A stretch of DNA of 64,000 nt from an uncultured Tateyamaria sp. (GCF_947496075.1 NZ_CANMBJ010000004.1:186001-250000); one strand, 5' to 3'. Numbered from the stretch's first letter, positions 9,255 to 17,936 are shown. Numbers and translations: made by a program. Notes: generated from the sequence alone by a model not told the origin.

Positions 9255-10076
9255 TCAGGGATACACAGGCTCTCGGCCCAGAAGCTCATCGAGCTGCCGT
9301 GCGATCCAGCCGTGGGGAATGAAATGCCCGCCCGGATGGACATCCAGCGTCACCTTGATGCCCGCCTCACATTCCTGCCATTCAGTGCGTGAGAGCGAGA
9401 GAAATTCGACAGCTGCCCAGTCGCCACCATCCGTCCGCGCATCTGTACATCCCAAATGGTCACGCCAGAGCGATACGGGATACGTGGTGTCCCCATCCGG
9501 GCCATATGGAAAATCAAGCACGTTGTCGTTGAGCCCATGCACATGGCGCGCCTCGCGCGGGGATTGCGCGCAGTCCTCGGACAGATCAATGGTGCCCGAG
9601 ATCCCCAGAAGCGCCCGCACGTTCATGTCCGTGCCGCGATCGCAGGCCACACGCCACGCCATGATGGAGCCGTAGGAATAGCCCGACAGATAGATGTTAT
9701 CGGTGTCGACCGGATAGCGCTTGATCACGTCCTCGAGCACGTCGGCTGCGAATTGCACATCCTCGGTTTCAGGTGACCACATGTTCCAGGTCTTGCGATT
9801 GCCATTGGGCGCGATCAGCAGGACCCCGCGCCGCCGGGTGGCACCCGAAATACGCTGGTGCTGTACGGGCAGTGCGCCGGTGCGTTGCCAGCCGTGGAAG
9901 TGGATCAGAACCGGCATGGGCGTTTCCCCGTCCCATCCGTCTGGTTCTTTGACGTGATAGGAACGGTCGCCCAATGCGCAGGGCACCTCCAGATGGCAGG
10001 TGTCGCGTTGCCAGGGTCCCATGGCAGCGGACGGCAGAGCCCAAACAAGAGCAAGGAAGAAGATAAGACGTGTCAT
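9255..10076 (-). CDS. Secreted polyhydroxybutyrate depolymerase / feruloyl-esterase-like hydrolase (LpqC family)
   Basis: 273 aa with a signal peptide (MTRLIFFLALVWALPSAAMG). Alpha/beta hydrolase: oxyanion-hole region MPVLIHFHGWQRTG near residue 55, nucleophile elbow GYSYGS (serine in the G-x-S-x-G motif) near 130, and a C-terminal His in HPGGHFIPHGW. This matches the esterase PHB-depolymerase (LpqC-like) group, which acts on polyesters or plant-cell-wall esters outside the cytoplasm. Substrate uncertain. The ATG at 10076 gives a proper signal peptide; a GTG at 10085 is an alternative. It lies between pheS and pheT on the same strand. Confidence 0.85.
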   Translation of the reverse strand: MTRLIFFLALVWALPSAAMGPWQRDTCHLEVPCALGDRSYHVKEPDGWDGETPMPVLIHFHGWQRTGALPVQHQRISGATRRRGVLLIAPNGNRKTWNMWSPETEDVQFAADVLEDVIKRYPVDTDNIYLSGYSYGSIMAWRVACDRGTDMNVRALLGISGTIDLSEDCAQSPREARHVHGLNDNVLDFPYGPDGDTTYPVSLWRDHLGCTDARTDGGDWAAVEFLSLSRTEWQECEAGIKVTLDVHPGGHFIPHGWIARQLDELLGREPVYP

Positions 10077-10107
10077 TCGCCGCACGCTACGCAGATACGC
10101 CTGCGTG

Positions 10108-10320
10108 TCACGTCACATTGTCGTGGTCATCGCGGTTGCGCCGCTGGATCGCGTCGAGCCAACGATCAATCAGCAGGATGGGGGCCAGCACGATGGTCCA
10201 GCCGGTAGCATTGATCAGGGTGAAGGTCAGCTTGAGATGCGTGGGCATGTCAGAGCGCCACAGGAAGATGTGAGTGATCACGATCAGGGTGACGAGGAGG
10301 ATGACGATGGCACGACGCAT
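10108..10320 (-). CDS. Small two-helix membrane protein of unknown function
   Basis: 70 aa: MRRAIVILLVTLIVITHIFLW is a first membrane helix, a short polar loop (RSDMPTHLKLTFT) follows, then a second helix (NATGWTIVLAPILLI) and a charged tail rich in Arg and Asp. No known family is recognised. It lies between pheS and the esterase gene on the same strand. The reading frame extends far upstream, but only the ATG at 10320 gives a plausible protein. Confidence 0.7.
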   Translation of the reverse strand: MRRAIVILLVTLIVITHIFLWRSDMPTHLKLTFTLINATGWTIVLAPILLIDRWLDAIQRRNRDDHDNVT

Positions 10321-10433
10321 GGGGTCAAGGTAGCGGCACCGTGCAACGAGACAACATGGGCCAATGCGCGCCCCGGTGGCCAATCGGCCCTCCGGGGGGG
10401 ATTTTTTGAAACAGGGAAGGAATGGACCGACGT

Positions 10434-11507
10434 TTAGCGGCTCAGCCCGCCGTGCAATGTGGGGACATCCAGTGCCGCAAAGCCGTAGTGCCGCAACCAG
10501 CGCAGGTCGCTGTCGAAGAAGGCGCGCAGATCCGGGACGCCGTATTTCAGCATCGCGATCCGGTCGATGCCCATGCCGAAGGCAAAGCCCTGCCATTCGT
10601 TGGGATCGATCCCGCCTGCCTCAAGCACCTTGGGGTGCACCATGCCGGAGCCGAGGATTTCAAGCCAATCGTCGCCTTCGCCCACCTTGAGCGTGCCGCC
10701 TTCCCACGAACAGCGGATATCAACCTCTGCCGAAGGTTCGGTGAAGGGGAAGTGCGAGGCGCGGAAGCGCAGGTCGACGCCGTCCACCTCGAAATAGGAT
10801 TTTACAAACTCTTCCAGCACCCATTTCAGGTTTGCCATCGAGATGTCCTTGTCGATGGCGAGGCCTTCGACCTGGTGGAACATGGGGGTGTGCGTCTGAT
10901 CATAGTCGGCGCGATAGACACCGCCGGGGCAAATGATGCGGGTCGGGGCGCCTGTTGCCTCCATCGACCGGATCTGCACCGGTGAAGTGTGCGTGCGCAG
11001 CACGTGGGGCGGGCGATTGTCGCCCGGCGCCCGGTGCATATAAAACGTGTCCATCTCGGCCCGCGCGGGGTGGTGGCCGGGGATGTTGAGCGCGTCGAAG
11101 TTGTACCAGTCGGTGTCGATCCGCGGCCCTTCGGCAACGGAGAAGCCCATTTCGGCAAAGATGGCGGTGACCTCTTCGGTCACTTGGCTGATCGGGTGGA
11201 TGGTGCCGCGACGCTGGGTGCGGGTGGGCAATGTCACATCCAGCCATTCAGACCGCAAGCGTTCGTCCAAGGCTGCGTCTGCGAGGGCCGCTTTTTTCGC
11301 AGCCAGCGCGCTGTTGATTTCGTCCTTGAGAGCATTCAAGGCAGGGCCCGCCACTTGCCGCTCTTCGGGCGTCATCTTGCCCAGTTCGCGCATCTTGAGG
11401 GCAACTTCGCCTTTCTTGCCAACGGCCGCGATGCGAATGTCTTCCAAAGACGTCTCGTCTGCCGCGTCCGCGATCTGTGTCAAATACTTGGCTTTGAGGT
11501 CGTCCAT
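10434..11507 (-). CDS. pheS: Phenylalanine--tRNA ligase, alpha subunit
   Basis: 357 aa. Begins [20 protein letters not shown] with the N-terminal coiled coil, then the class II catalytic core: [22 protein letters not shown] (motif 1 region), [11 protein letters not shown] and [13 protein letters not shown] (motif 2 region), and [17 protein letters not shown] (motif 3) near the C-terminus. Catalyses charging of tRNA-Phe with PheT. The ATG at 11507 is preceded by AAAGGAG; 31 upstream in-frame codons are spurious. Promoter presumably lies in the 180 bp before it. Confidence 0.98.
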   Translation of the reverse strand: MDDLKAKYLTQIADAADETSLEDIRIAAVGKKGEVALKMRELGKMTPEERQVAGPALNALKDEINSALAAKKAALADAALDERLRSEWLDVTLPTRTQRRGTIHPISQVTEEVTAIFAEMGFSVAEGPRIDTDWYNFDALNIPGHHPARAEMDTFYMHRAPGDNRPPHVLRTHTSPVQIRSMEATGAPTRIICPGGVYRADYDQTHTPMFHQVEGLAIDKDISMANLKWVLEEFVKSYFEVDGVDLRFRASHFPFTEPSAEVDIRCSWEGGTLKVGEGDDWLEILGSGMVHPKVLEAGGIDPNEWQGFAFGMGIDRIAMLKYGVPDLRAFFDSDLRWLRHYGFAALDVPTLHGGLSR

Positions 11508-11690
11508 GACGTGCTCCTTTATTCGGTGCCCTGCTACCACAACGCAGCGGGATGGCAAACACCGACAAGATGCATGTAAGCCGTTCAATAACGTGCACAA
11601 TAATACGATATTTAGCCCAAACTTCTTTTCACAACACTGTATGTGGTGTAGGCAGGATCAGATTGCAAAGACACGCGTTCAGGAAGCTTG

Positions 11691-11900
11691 ATGGCACCCA
11701 TTATGTATTCGCACCGGCTGAAGTCGGTTCTGCAGCACAGTGTGCGCGACCTTGGGCTGACGGTTGTTCTGGATGATGGCCGATCCGAGGTCAGCCTGAG
11801 CGAAAACGAGGCCATGATCCGGGAAACCGCATCGCTTCTTGGCATCCAGGTTCATTTCGAAACAAACGAAAACAGTGTGTCCGTTACGTTTTATCAGTGA
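11691..11900 (+). CDS. Small hypothetical protein
   Basis: 69 aa, MAPIMYSHRLKSVLQHSVRD through SVSVTFYQ, acidic, no membrane segment or signal. AGGAAG sits four bases before the ATG at 11691. I do not recognise the family. It precedes the OmpA-family gene by 21 bp on the same strand, so it may be the first gene of a three-gene operon (69-aa protein, OmpA protein, small membrane protein). Confidence 0.6.
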   Translation: MAPIMYSHRLKSVLQHSVRDLGLTVVLDDGRSEVSLSENEAMIRETASLLGIQVHFETNENSVSVTFYQ

Positions 11901-11921
11901 GTTTGTCTGGGGGGACAATTG

Positions 11922-12716
11922 ATGAAAGCACGCAAAAAGGGCCAAGATCTTCGCACGCTCAGAGCCGCCGGGCTCACACTGGCAAGCGCGGACCGATTGG
12001 CAGCGCAGAAAGGCGGGTCGACTTGGGCCTTGGCCGGTGTCGGTATCGCGGCGATTGGGCTGATGGCTGGCGTCGGCGTCTACACGATGAATTTGCCAAC
12101 GACCGGGGCGACCGATCTGGCACTGGCATCCCCAACAACCCAAACGGTTGCGCCAGACGTGCAACCTGCCGCAGATGTACCAGCCGTAGAGACTGTGAAG
12201 GCCGAGACCGTTGCATCGACCGCCTCCGCCCCTCCCTCTCTGCCGGATGAGCCGAGCGAATTGCCATGGGTTGTTGCCCTTCGAGAAGCCACCAATGAGG
12301 CAGCCGCGCCCGCCAAGGTCGCGCCAAATCCCACAAAGGCAACCGACTGCGTGGCTGCGCTTACATCCGATGTCTCGGGCGTGGTTTTGCAGTTTGCCCC
12401 GGGCAGCGCGGACATAGATCCGGCTGCACAACCGCGCTTGAGCGAACTGGGTGAGCGCATCAATGCGTGCCCGGAGGCACAGATCCAGGTGGCCGGGCAT
12501 TCGGACAGTTCCGGAGACGACCTTTCGAACCTGCAGCTCAGTTGGGCACGTGCCGAAAACACGGTGAACGCGATGGCGGCCTCTGGAACCGACATCAGTC
12601 AGATGGAAGCCGTCGGGTTTGGGTCACGGGTGCCACTGGAACAAGGCAGCGATGCCGCATCATCTTTGAACCGACGCGTTGAGATACGCGTCATGCGGGC
12701 CGGGGTGCGGCCATGA
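11922..12716 (+). CDS. OmpA-family protein with N-terminal membrane anchor
   Basis: 264 aa. A cytoplasmic basic N-terminus (MKARKKGQDLRTLRAAG) is followed by one membrane helix at about 34-55 (TWALAGVGIAAIGLMAGVGV), a Thr/Ala/Pro-rich linker to about residue 140, and an OmpA-like peptidoglycan-binding domain (VVLQFAPGSADIDPAAQPRL, then IQVAGHSDSSGDD and NRRVEIRVM). Such proteins tether the inner membrane to the cell wall, like MotB or the TssL/Tol-type anchors. The stop overlaps the start of the next small gene by ATGA. No motor or secretion genes are adjacent, so the partner is unknown. Confidence 0.85.
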   Translation: MKARKKGQDLRTLRAAGLTLASADRLAAQKGGSTWALAGVGIAAIGLMAGVGVYTMNLPTTGATDLALASPTTQTVAPDVQPAADVPAVETVKAETVASTASAPPSLPDEPSELPWVVALREATNEAAAPAKVAPNPTKATDCVAALTSDVSGVVLQFAPGSADIDPAAQPRLSELGERINACPEAQIQVAGHSDSSGDDLSNLQLSWARAENTVNAMAASGTDISQMEAVGFGSRVPLEQGSDAASSLNRRVEIRVMRAGVRP

Positions 12717-12946
12717 TCAGCGCAAGCCTTGTCATTCAATTCATCCTGGCCATTGCATTCATGGGCGTGGCAGCGGCTATCGGGTTCGTGATGGCGCGCC
12801 AAAGGTATCGCAGTGAAAACGCGACACGGACGGCCTTGTTGGCGGGTGAAACTGCGAAATGGCGTCGTCGGGCAAACAACGCCGAAGATCGCGCCAAGGC
12901 AGCCGAGAATGCCCTGACGCGGGAGCGGCGGCGGACGCGGCGTTAA
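12713..12946 (+). CDS. Small membrane protein with basic coiled-coil tail
   Basis: 77 aa. One N-terminal membrane helix (LVIQFILAIAFMGVAAAIGFVMA) is followed by an Arg/Ala-rich helix (KWRRRANNAEDRAKAAENAL) likely to form a coiled coil and ending RRRTRR. Starts in an ATGA overlap with the OmpA-family stop, so it is probably co-translated and may work with that protein. Its stop overlaps the 3' end of the convergent BLUF gene by four bases. Family not recognised. Confidence 0.7.
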   Translation: MISASLVIQFILAIAFMGVAAAIGFVMARQRYRSENATRTALLAGETAKWRRRANNAEDRAKAAENALTRERRRTRR

Positions 12947-13380
12947 GCGTTGCTGACCCGCAGCCGCGGTGCCATTTCGACGGACAAGTCCTGCAGCACG
13001 TCCAGAAGGCTTTCAACGTTCACCGTCTCGGGATTGACGTCATCCGTCGAAAAATAGCGCAGGTAGATGGTGCGTGCGCGTTCATCCATGCCCTGATGCA
13101 TACCCATCGACCAGTTTGGAAACATGCGCTCACGTACGTCCGTGCACGAGAGCAGAATGATATTGCTGTGCCGCGGGTCACGGGCGATCCGGTGATAGAG
13201 CGCCGACACTTCGACCCGTCCGCCCTCGATCACTTGCAGGAAGTGATCGCCGTTGTAATGCAACATACCGGTCAGGTTCAGGCGCATGTTGTTACGTTCA
13301 CAGGTCGCGATCAGATCTTGCGCATCCATGCTCTCGGACGGATTGCGTTGTGAGTAGTAAACAAGGCGCGTCAAATTCAT
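12943..13380 (-). CDS. BLUF-domain blue-light photoreceptor
   Basis: 145 aa. An N-terminal BLUF (FAD-binding) domain covers residues 1-95: MNLTRLVYYS with the H-bonding Tyr8, ERNNMRLNLTGML with Asn30/31, HFLQVIEG with Gln49 and FPNWSMG with Trp90. All residues known from AppA/PixD to be needed for the photocycle are present. The C-terminal 50 residues (TIYLRYFSTDDVNPETVNVE onward) form a short helical cap, as in standalone PixD-like proteins, with no output enzyme. The target protein is unknown. Start at 13380 is the family start. Confidence 0.93.
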   Translation of the reverse strand: MNLTRLVYYSQRNPSESMDAQDLIATCERNNMRLNLTGMLHYNGDHFLQVIEGGRVEVSALYHRIARDPRHSNIILLSCTDVRERMFPNWSMGMHQGMDERARTIYLRYFSTDDVNPETVNVESLLDVLQDLSVEMAPRLRVSNA

Positions 13381-13475
13381 TGGTCGTCCCCCCAGACAAA
13401 CGGCATATTTAGTATGGTGCGTTCTATGAACCACAGGATCAAGCAAAACCAACCCACAAACGCATCATATCGCAC

Positions 13476-13507
13476 AAAAAAAGACCGCCCTCGAAGCGAG
13501 GACGGCC
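13476..13507 (-). terminator. Rho-independent terminator after rplT
   Basis: Read on the minus strand: CCGTCCTCG-CTT-CGAGGGCGG followed by TCTTTTTTT. Nine-pair stem with one mismatch and a clear U-run, 21 bp past the rplT stop. Ends the rpmI-rplT transcript. Confidence 0.85.
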
Positions 13508-13528
13508 TTAATCAATTCTGACGTGTAC

Positions 13529-13894
13529 TTAGGCGTTCAGCTGGGCTTTGGCCTGGTCCACGATGGCAGCAAATGCATCGGGTTCGTTCACGGCCAGGTC
13601 GGCCAGAACCTTGCGGTCCACTTCGATGCCGGCCAGGTTCAGACCGTTGATGAAGCGGCTGTATGTCAGTGCTTCGTCATGGGCGCGAACGGCGGCGTTG
13701 ATGCGCTGAATCCACAGGGCGCGGAAGTTGCGCTTGCGATTGTGACGGTCACGCGTTGCGTACTGGTTGGCCTTGTCGACCGCCTGGCGTGCGACCTTGA
13801 AGGTGCTCTTGCGGCGGCCATAGTAACCTTTGGCGGCCTTGATGACCTTCTTGTGACGGGCGTGGGTGACGGTTCCACCTTTGGTACGGGACAT
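13529..13894 (-). CDS. rplT: 50S ribosomal protein L20
   Basis: 121 aa. Begins [20 protein letters not shown] with the basic N-terminal tail, then [20 protein letters not shown] and [20 protein letters not shown], all hallmark L20 segments. Binds 23S rRNA early in 50S assembly. It is 17 bp downstream of rpmI. infC is not next to this pair in this genome segment. Confidence 0.99.
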   Translation of the reverse strand: MSRTKGGTVTHARHKKVIKAAKGYYGRRKSTFKVARQAVDKANQYATRDRHNRKRNFRALWIQRINAAVRAHDEALTYSRFINGLNLAGIEVDRKVLADLAVNEPDAFAAIVDQAKAQLNA

Positions 13895-13911
13895 GTATCT
13901 GCTCCTTCTTC

Positions 13912-14112
13912 TTAGCGGTCGTAGGGCATGAAGCCCTTGACGATTTTCGCGTCGGGGGCAGACAGGGTCGTGGTGCCACGGGCGTCACGAATGAATTTGC
14001 GGGTGCGCTTGATCATGCCGTGGCGTTTGCCGGCCTGACCACCCATCACCTTACCGGTGGCGGTCACCTTGAAGCGCTTCTTGGCGCTTGATTTCGTCTT
14101 CATCTTGGGCAT
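13912..14112 (-). CDS. rpmI: 50S ribosomal protein L35
   Basis: 66 aa. [20 protein letters not shown] is the L35 signature, followed by [20 protein letters not shown]. The family start at 14112 was chosen over an in-frame ATG four codons upstream. First gene of the rpmI-rplT pair. Confidence 0.98.
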   Translation of the reverse strand: MPKMKTKSSAKKRFKVTATGKVMGGQAGKRHGMIKRTRKFIRDARGTTTLSAPDAKIVKGFMPYDR

Positions 14113-14257
14113 TTCCGTCTCCATCGTTTGAGTTCGGTAGATGCGCGACTCGGCATGCCACTTAGGCCGGACGCGCGGAACGAATTGGGCGTATAGGGGC
14201 AGATGCGCCCCATGGCAAGTGACTCTTTTCAGGTGCCATGTTGCCGGGGCTGCAACG

Positions 14258-14479
14258 TCAGATAAGGCGAGCGATCACACGTACAAAAACGTCTGGGATT
14301 TCTTCGATTGTGTAACCGCCTGGCTGTGTCTGGATTGCCAGCAGTATCAGCCCCCCCGAGATCAGGATTGTTATCGCGGATGCACGTGGCGCGCGGCGGT
14401 CAGAGATCGCCGACAACACGGACGGAATGGAGAATCCTGCTAGCAGAATACCCAGCACCAGATAAAAATCAGGGCTCAT
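14258..14479 (-). CDS. Small two-helix membrane protein downstream of pyk
   Basis: 73 aa: [20 protein letters not shown] (helix 1), a basic loop [25 protein letters not shown] (helix 2) and a tail [21 protein letters not shown] have seen similar small proteins beside pyk in Rhodobacterales but know no function. It is 30 bp downstream of the pyk stop on the same strand and likely co-transcribed. A hairpin overlaps the pyk stop codon just ahead of it. Confidence 0.75.
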   Translation of the reverse strand: MSPDFYLVLGILLAGFSIPSVLSAISDRRAPRASAITILISGGLILLAIQTQPGGYTIEEIPDVFVRVIARLI

Positions 14480-14484
14480 AGACG

Positions 14485-14512
14485 TAACCTTACCTTAAGT
14501 CAGGTAACGTTA
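14485..14512 (-). other. Hairpin spanning the pyk stop codon
   Basis: TAACCTTACCT (14485-14495), six-base loop, AGGTAACGTTA (14502-14512); eleven pairs with one mismatch. The pyk TAA is inside the stem and the next small gene starts at 14479. No T-run, so it looks more like an RNA processing or stability element than a terminator. Confidence 0.4.
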
Positions 14513-15955
14513 CTCTGGATCAGTTGAGTAAATCAAACGTTCATCACACGGCGCCACGCGCAGGATATTGGTTGTGCCCGGGACGTTGAAGGGAACGCCC
14601 GCGGTGACAACGATCTGATCTTCCGGTCCTGCAAATCCACCCTCACGCGCAGCGCGCGCTGCACCAACAACCGCTTGCTTGAAGCGCTCCATGGTTGTCG
14701 TGACGTAGCAGTTACAGCCCCAGCTCAACGTCATGCGCCGCGCAGTACGCGCGAGCGGCGTGAGTGCAAGGATTGGCACGCGGGGCCGTTCACGTGCAAC
14801 CAAAAGCGCTGTGGTCCCACTTTGGGTAAAGCAGCAGATCGCCTTGATGTCAGTTGTCTCTGCAATCTCGCGCGCCGCCGCCACGATGCCATCCGCCACG
14901 GATGCACGGCTGGCGCTGCGGCTGGCCTCGATGATCTGGGTATATGTCGGGTCCTGTTCCACCTCGGCTGCGACCCGGTCCATGGTGGTCACCGCCTCGA
15001 TGGGATAGCTGCCCGCCGCGCTTTCCGCGCTAAGCATGACCGCATCTGCACCTTCGTAGATCGCGGTGGCGACGTCACTGACTTCGGCGCGGGTCGGCAT
15101 CGGGCTTTCGATCATGCTTTCCAGCATCTGCGTGGCAACGATTACCGGCTTGCCAGCGTGACGACATTTGCGCACCAGGCGCTTTTGAATGGGCGGCACG
15201 TTCTGAACCGGCAGTTCGACGCCCAGATCCCCGCGCGCCACCATAATACCGTCGCTGACCTGCAGGATGTGATCAAAGCGGTCGACGGCATTGGGTTTTT
15301 CGATCTTGGACAAGACCGCCGCGCGGCCTTTGATTAAATCCTTGGCCTCTTCGACATCTGCGGCACGCTGCACAAAGCTGAGTGCGATCCAATCCACACC
15401 CAGATCTGCGACGAAGGCCAGATCTGCTTTGTCTTTCGCGGACAAGGCGGCGAGAGGCAGTTCGACATCGGGAACATTCACACCTTTGCGATTGGAGATC
15501 ACTCCCCCCGCAATCACCACGCAATCGGCGAAGTCGGGGCCACAATCCTCGACTTTCAGGCGTATCTTTCCGTCATTCACGAGAAGTGTCTTGCCAACTT
15601 CCAGTGCCTCGAAAATCTCGGGATGGGGTAGGCAGACGCGGCTGCTGTTACCGTCTTTCTCATTCAGGTCCAGACGAAACTTTGCACCCTCATCCAGCAT
15701 TTCGCTGTCACCGGCAAAGACACCAACACGGAGCTTCGGCCCCTGCAGGTCAGCCAAGATGGCGATGGCAGACCCCGTGTCCTCTTCCACTTTCCGGATG
15801 ATTGCGTGTTTGCTTGCAATCTCTTCGTGGCTGCCATGGGACATGTTCAGGCGAAAAACATCCGCCCCGGCCTCGTGCAACGCCCGGATGGTTTCGTATG
15901 TGTCCGAGGCCGGACCCAAAGTAGCCACGATTTTCACATTGCGTAGGCGTCGCAT
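14510..15955 (-). CDS. pyk: Pyruvate kinase
   Basis: 481 aa. Converts phosphoenolpyruvate and ADP to pyruvate and ATP, the last step of lower glycolysis. Begins MRRLRNVKIVATLGPASDTY. The active-site region is visible: FRLNMSHGSHEE, ILADLQGPKLRVG, VLSKIEKPNAVDRF with the catalytic Lys, GIMVARGDLGVELP, and KPVIVATQMLESMIESPMPT (residues about 260-290). The C-terminal allosteric domain begins near 350. Start at 15955; a 174-codon upstream extension of the frame is spurious. It is divergent from the N-formylglutamate-amidohydrolase-like gene. Confidence 0.98.
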   Translation of the reverse strand: MRRLRNVKIVATLGPASDTYETIRALHEAGADVFRLNMSHGSHEEIASKHAIIRKVEEDTGSAIAILADLQGPKLRVGVFAGDSEMLDEGAKFRLDLNEKDGNSSRVCLPHPEIFEALEVGKTLLVNDGKIRLKVEDCGPDFADCVVIAGGVISNRKGVNVPDVELPLAALSAKDKADLAFVADLGVDWIALSFVQRAADVEEAKDLIKGRAAVLSKIEKPNAVDRFDHILQVSDGIMVARGDLGVELPVQNVPPIQKRLVRKCRHAGKPVIVATQMLESMIESPMPTRAEVSDVATAIYEGADAVMLSAESAAGSYPIEAVTTMDRVAAEVEQDPTYTQIIEASRSASRASVADGIVAAAREIAETTDIKAICCFTQSGTTALLVARERPRVPILALTPLARTARRMTLSWGCNCYVTTTMERFKQAVVGAARAAREGGFAGPEDQIVVTAGVPFNVPGTTNILRVAPCDERLIYSTDPE

Positions 15956-16054
15956 GGTCTGGTCCTCTTCTGATACCGCTAACAGCGCCCTTATTGCCCA
16001 ATTCACATCGCGAGGCAACTGGCCTAAACCTGCGACACAATGGGTGACAGGCAG

Positions 16055-16792
16055 ATGACACATACACCTTTTTTCATAGACGGCGCAGACCGCATTGGTG
16101 GCTGGGTGATCACCTGCGATCACGCGACAAACACCGTTCCAAATCATGTGAACGGCGGCACATTGGGCCTGCCGGAAACAGAGATGTCGCGGCACATTGC
16201 GATCGACATTGGTGCCTTGGCGCTTGCGCATGCGTTGGGCGAGTTGCTGAATGCCCCGGTCGTCAGCGCCAACTTTTCGCGCCTTGTCATCGATCCGAAC
16301 CGCGGTGCCGACGACCCGACCCTGATCCCGCAGCTTTATGACGGTACGATCATTCCCGGCAACCGAATCCTGCCCGAGACGGAACGCCAACGCCGGATCG
16401 ATACCCTGTACGCGCCGTATCATGATGCAATTGCCCGCACGGCCGCACAGCGAGACATTGCATTTCTCGCGGTCCACAGCTTCACACCCCAGCTGGTGAA
16501 CCGTCCGCGGCGACCTTGGGAGATCGGAGTCCTTTCAGCCGAGGATCGGCGCATCGCCAACCCGCTTATCGCCGGATTGCAAAGGACCCTAAGCAGCCCG
16601 GTCGGCGACAACGCACCCTACGCGGGGTTCTTTCCCGGCGACGCCATGAGCCAGCATGCGCATATCCCAGGGCGGCCCAACATCATATTGGAGGTACGCC
16701 AAGATCTTATTTCTGACCCGGCCGGACAACGACATTGGGCGGCGGTACTGGCACATCATCTTGAAGCCGCCAAGACTGACGCCAATCTTTAG
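16055..16792 (+). CDS. N-formylglutamate amidohydrolase family protein
   Basis: 245 aa from the ATG at 16055 (an in-frame ATG at 16040 would add five residues). Zinc-hydrolase features: WVITCDHATNTVP with His for metal, ARTAAQRDIAFLAVHSFTP with the second His, SRLVIDPNRGADD, and PNIILEVRQDLI with a catalytic Glu. Family members hydrolyse N-formyl-L-glutamate to formate and glutamate at the end of one histidine-degradation route, but many paralogues outside hut operons have other substrates. No hut genes are near. Divergent from pyk. Confidence 0.85.
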   Translation: MTHTPFFIDGADRIGGWVITCDHATNTVPNHVNGGTLGLPETEMSRHIAIDIGALALAHALGELLNAPVVSANFSRLVIDPNRGADDPTLIPQLYDGTIIPGNRILPETERQRRIDTLYAPYHDAIARTAAQRDIAFLAVHSFTPQLVNRPRRPWEIGVLSAEDRRIANPLIAGLQRTLSSPVGDNAPYAGFFPGDAMSQHAHIPGRPNIILEVRQDLISDPAGQRHWAAVLAHHLEAAKTDANL

Positions 16793-16868
16793 TCTAGTTT
16801 CGCTCGCGTCAGAAAACTGCAAGGTGGGCACATTCACCTGATCCTGCGCAATCACAAGGATAAGTCAC

Positions 16869-17180
16869 ATGGACGATCAAACCCGTATCGAGCTTGAGGC
16901 CGCGGCCTTTCGGCGTCTGAGGCAGCACTTGATGAAGGACCGCACGGACGTTCAGAACATCGACATGATGAATCTGACCGGGTTCTGCCGCAATTGCCTG
17001 TCGCGCTGGTATCAGGAAGCCGGGGCGGAAAAGGGTATCGAGATGTCGAAAGACGAAGCGCGCGAAGCGTTTTATGGAATGACCATGGCCGAGTGGAAGG
17101 CCAACTACCAGACAGATGCGACGCCCGCGCAGCAGGATGCTTTCCAAACGGCATTCACTGAAAACGTCGAGAAAGGCTAG
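16869..17180 (+). CDS. DUF1244 family protein
   Basis: 103 aa: MDDQTRIELEAAAFRRLRQHL, DVQNIDMMNLTGFCRNCLSR with two Cys close together, then EAREAFYGMTMAEWK. This is the highly conserved DUF1244 family found across alpha- and gammaproteobacteria; no established biochemical role that I know of. It is 10 bp upstream of an OsmC-family gene, and the pair may share a transcript. Soluble, cytoplasmic. Confidence 0.92.
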   Translation: MDDQTRIELEAAAFRRLRQHLMKDRTDVQNIDMMNLTGFCRNCLSRWYQEAGAEKGIEMSKDEAREAFYGMTMAEWKANYQTDATPAQQDAFQTAFTENVEKG

Positions 17181-17190
17181 GGTTTGGCAC

Positions 17191-17793
17191 ATGTCTGATG
17201 ATCAGAGTTACCGCGTCGGCGAACGGGCGAGCGCGGCACCCAAACCAATAGCGTTTACACCCGATCCGTTCCAACGGGCCAGGGCACCAGACCCGCTGCA
17301 ATTCGAGGTCAATCTGGTCGCCGAAGCGGGTACGAAGCAGCACAAAACGGGATCCGTTTCGGTCAACATCCCCGGATTTTCGCCGCTTACCCTGTATTGT
17401 GATGAACAGCCTCCTGTGGGCGAAGATCAGGCGCCCCCGCCACTTGCCTATTTCTGTGCAGGCATTGGCTTTTGCCTGATGACGCACCTCACGGACATCT
17501 ATACCGCGCGCAAGATCGAGATCACGTCCTTGCGCCTTGAGCAGCGTGTACGGTTCGCAACAAACCTTGGGCACATGCGGGACTTTGGACACACGACGGA
17601 TGGCAAGACGGAACTGGTGGAAACACATGTTCTGATTGAAAGCCCCGAACCCCGCGAACAGATCGAGGCCTTGTTGGCCGAGGCAGAAGGCGCGTGCATG
17701 GCGCATTTCGCGCTGCGCAACCCGATCCCATGGTCAACGCGCCTGGTGCACAATGGGGAAACAACCGTCGACCGTTCGGGCAACGGCGCGTAA
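17191..17793 (+). CDS. OsmC family protein
   Basis: 200 aa. The OsmC/Ohr fold is suggested by SVNIPGFSPLTLYCDEQP, PPPLAYFCAGIGFCLMTHLT (Cys on the central helix) and LLAEAEGACMAHFALRNP, the second Cys position. OsmC/Ohr proteins reduce organic hydroperoxides using paired cysteines; sequence spacing here differs from Ohr, so this is placed only in the broad family. Start at 17191 fits the protein; 25 upstream codons overlap the DUF1244 gene in another frame. Two hairpins lie just after its stop. Confidence 0.8.
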   Translation: MSDDQSYRVGERASAAPKPIAFTPDPFQRARAPDPLQFEVNLVAEAGTKQHKTGSVSVNIPGFSPLTLYCDEQPPVGEDQAPPPLAYFCAGIGFCLMTHLTDIYTARKIEITSLRLEQRVRFATNLGHMRDFGHTTDGKTELVETHVLIESPEPREQIEALLAEAEGACMAHFALRNPIPWSTRLVHNGETTVDRSGNGA

Positions 17794-17850
17794 GGCGGAG
17801 TTCACTCCGCCCAAGCGGGTGGTTCTGGTAAGGCGGAGGTGTCCTCCGCC
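17794..17850. repeat. Tandem related hairpins
   Basis: GGCGGAG-TTCA-CTCCGCC (17794-17811) and GGCGGAGG-TGT-CCTCCGCC (17832-17850), 20 bp apart and sharing the AAGGCGGAG start. They lie between the convergent stops of the OsmC gene and dat. Likely a bidirectional termination or mRNA-end element, or a small repeat family; no U-run follows either. Confidence 0.6.
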
Positions 17851-17936
17851 CTGCTCTGTCCAAGCGCCGGTGCGCCGCTTTGACGGGATGACCGGTCTTC
17901 GCGGCACTCCCAAACGGCAGCAAACAGCTTAAGGCG

